Part shown: positions 41,431-42,455 of the stretch, piece after piece | Layout of the letters: every line of letters begins with the position of its first letter | How positions within the stretch are numbered: position 1 is the stretch's first letter | NCBI GenBank assembly: GCA_009777845.1 | Contig: WRLD01000026.1 | Coordinates: 1 to 42,455, forward strand | DNA length: 42,455 bases | Source: Defluviitaleaceae bacterium | Lineage (GTDB): Bacteria; Bacillota; Clostridia; Lachnospirales; WQUN01 | Direction of reading: 5' to 3' | The notes under the pieces: model-generated | What the model was told of the DNA's origin: nothing | Database searches by the model: none | Seen by the model: only the letters and a program-made list of their open reading frames with translations | Made by a program: the position numbers and the translations under genes

Positions 41431-42002
41431 AAAATCTTAAACTGACCGTCAATAATCTCCTCCGAGAGAGCCTCGCCCAACGCAAGCACGCTCAAGCCGT
41501 CAATCGTGACGATAAAATGGTCTGCGATTTGCATAATATTCTTGTCGCTGATTACGTTTTGGTTTACGCCCAGCGTTAAAATGGAAATAATTGTCTTTCG
41601 CAAATGCTCTAGCTGCGCGTTGCGAAACGCCCTTACCGCAGGCTTCGATTTAGAAAAAATGTACTCGCAATACGCGCGGAACAAGCTCTTTTCAAAATTA
41701 AGAAGCCGCCTTTTTTGCCGCGAAAAATAGTCGGACAGCACTTGTTCAAATGGCTCCGCGTCCTGCACGGCCTTGCTTACGAGCGAAAATTTTTCCTTGT
41801 TGCGTTGCTTCATTACTTCGAGAAAAATTTCGTCCACCGAAGCAAAATACAAATAAATACCGCCGCGGCTTATGCCGCATTCGTCAACAATGTCCTGCAT
41901 TGTCACCGCCGAAAAGCCCTTTTGACAAAAGACCATTCGCGCCGAATCCAAGATTTTTTTCACCTTTGTCCGGCGTTGTTTTTCGTTATGTGTGCGGGAA
42001 AT
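41403..42002 (-). CDS. TetR-family transcriptional regulator
   Basis: A regulator of about 199 residues. The N-terminal HTH runs KKILDSARMVFCQKGFSAVT, then MQDIVDECGISRGGIYLYFA, the classical TetR core, with an all-helical ligand domain after it. Start: an open frame begins at GTG 42011, but the AAGGAGG ribosome site overlaps that codon. An ATT at 42002 lies eight bases after the AGGAGG core and is the only start with proper spacing ahead of the HTH; this is unusual and unproven. The last residues (GALPLSSD) come from the R5 repeat. It may control the pantothenate genes downstream. Confidence 0.82.
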   Translation of the reverse strand: MSRTHNEKQRRTKVKKILDSARMVFCQKGFSAVTMQDIVDECGISRGGIYLYFASVDEIFLEVMKQRNKEKFSLVSKAVQDAEPFEQVLSDYFSRQKRRLLNFEKSLFRAYCEYIFSKSKPAVRAFRNAQLEHLRKTIISILTLGVNQNVISDKNIMQIADHFIVTIDGLSVLALGEALSEEIIDGQFKILGALPLSSD

Positions 42003-42058
42003 GGGGTACACCTCCTTGTGGTGGGGGATTTTAACGTATTTACGCGGATTTTGTCGTA

Positions 42059-42455
42059 CTATAAGCCCAATACACAGGTATGCCGTTTCCCTAGCGTTGG
42101 GTGTTCAAACGCCGTTGTTTCAAAGCCGCGCTTGCGGTAAAAGCCGACTGCTCCGTCGCTTGTTTCGGCTTCTATCGGCAAGCCGTACAGCCTCTGCAAG
42201 GCGGTAATCATCGCGCCGCCTACGCCCTGCCTTTGCTTGTCCTGCGCGACAGAAAGAAGGTCAATTTCCACCTTATCGCCGTGAAGCTCAAAGCCGCAAA
42301 CGCCTAATATTCTTTCGTTCACAACCCAGCCGTAGAAGTGCAATTTTTCGGAGCGTAAATACCTCCCCGCCAGCTTTGCAACGCCGCTTGGCGAGCCGTC
42401 AAACGCGGCGTAGGATATAATTTTGGCTACCTCGGGCGTGGATATGTGGTGTTTT
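42059..42455 (-). CDS. GNAT family N-acetyltransferase (5' end outside window)
   Basis: A partial gene: the frame stays open to the right edge, so only the C-terminal 131 residues are seen. The acetyl-CoA binding motif A is LLSVAQDKQRQGVGGAMITA (the Q/R-x-x-G-x-G/A loop), followed by GAVGFYRKRGFETT, the motif B helix. These are clear GNAT marks; the acceptor is unknown. The internal TTG at 42343 is not the start, because coding-like sequence (YAAFDGSPSGVAKLAGRYL) continues upstream. It lies 47 bases from the TetR gene, same strand, and is probably the upstream neighbour of that unit. Confidence 0.8.
   Translation of the reverse strand, partial: KHHISTPEVAKIISYAAFDGSPSGVAKLAGRYLRSEKLHFYGWVVNERILGVCGFELHGDKVEIDLLSVAQDKQRQGVGGAMITALQRLYGLPIEAETSDGAVGFYRKRGFETTAFEHPTLGKRHTCVLGL

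Overview
The window looks like a chromosomal segment of an anaerobic Clostridia-type member of the Bacillota. Supporting signs are AGGAGG-type ribosome binding sites, an S-layer homology (SLH) domain protein, a copper-amine-oxidase-N domain protein, an EF-G-like GTPase, a DUF3990 toxin-antitoxin-type module, a GH94 cellobiose phosphorylase, tRNA genes without encoded CCA, and a double-glycine peptide export system. I cannot name a family or genus from the sequence alone. Intergenic regions carry many short mobile-type repeats.

Layout. 1-600: a consensus promoter firing off the left edge and a broken IS1-type transposase. 674-4034 (minus): a 3-hydroxyacyl-CoA dehydrogenase, a thiolase and a hexapeptide-repeat acyltransferase in one operon. 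4241-5215 (minus): a membrane-anchored coiled-coil/beta-repeat protein, divergent from three small cysteine-containing double-glycine peptides (5340-6362, family A). 6975-11014: a polar amino-acid ABC transporter whose binding domains are fused to the permease, with an ATPase carrying an extra C-terminal domain. 11312-14656: a secreted S66 LD-carboxypeptidase with an SLH region, then a GltD-like flavoprotein. 15502-25909: the most striking part, a peptide secretion locus with a short NHLM-type HlyD protein, a 36-bp tandem repeat array, ten tandem double-glycine precursor peptides (family B), a C39-peptidase ABC transporter, a second NHLM-type ABC transporter and a Nif11-like small protein. 26057-26710: an XRE repressor, a doubtful basic ORF and a candidate structured RNA. 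26788-36762: copper-amine-oxidase-N protein, tRNA-Val, tRNA-Met, secG, a methyltransferase, an EF-G-like GTPase, a membrane protein, the DUF3990 module, signal peptidase I and cellobiose phosphorylase. 38151-42455: a YitT-type protein, a DUF4304-like protein, a type II pantothenate kinase coupled to an ECF S component, a TetR regulator and a partial GNAT acetyltransferase.

How the parts may work together. All 13 precursors end their leader in a canonical double-glycine motif, and the C39 peptidase of the 21159-23288 transporter has an intact Cys-His-Asp triad, so it is the obvious maturation and export machine. Nine of ten family B cores share seven cysteines and an invariant Trp-His: C-x-[FY] ... 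K-C-x(4,5)-C-x2-C-x-C-x(4,5)-C-x3-WH-x(4,5)-C. No LanM, radical SAM, YcaO or other RiPP-modifying enzyme is encoded anywhere in the window. The locus therefore looks like an export system for a diversified set of cysteine-rich peptides that may act through disulfides or metal binding; I do not recognise either core family.

Repeats. At least five families fill the gaps: R1 (about 110-200 bp, terminal inverted repeats built on GGGGACGGAT/ATCCGTCCCC), R2 (about 150-175 bp, long inverted repeat built on CACAGAGGCACAGAGG), R3 (imperfect AATCCGCG-type tracts), R4 (about 50 bp, just upstream of several genes, creating false MKNRRRR N-termini) and R5 (two copies that enter the ends of genes).
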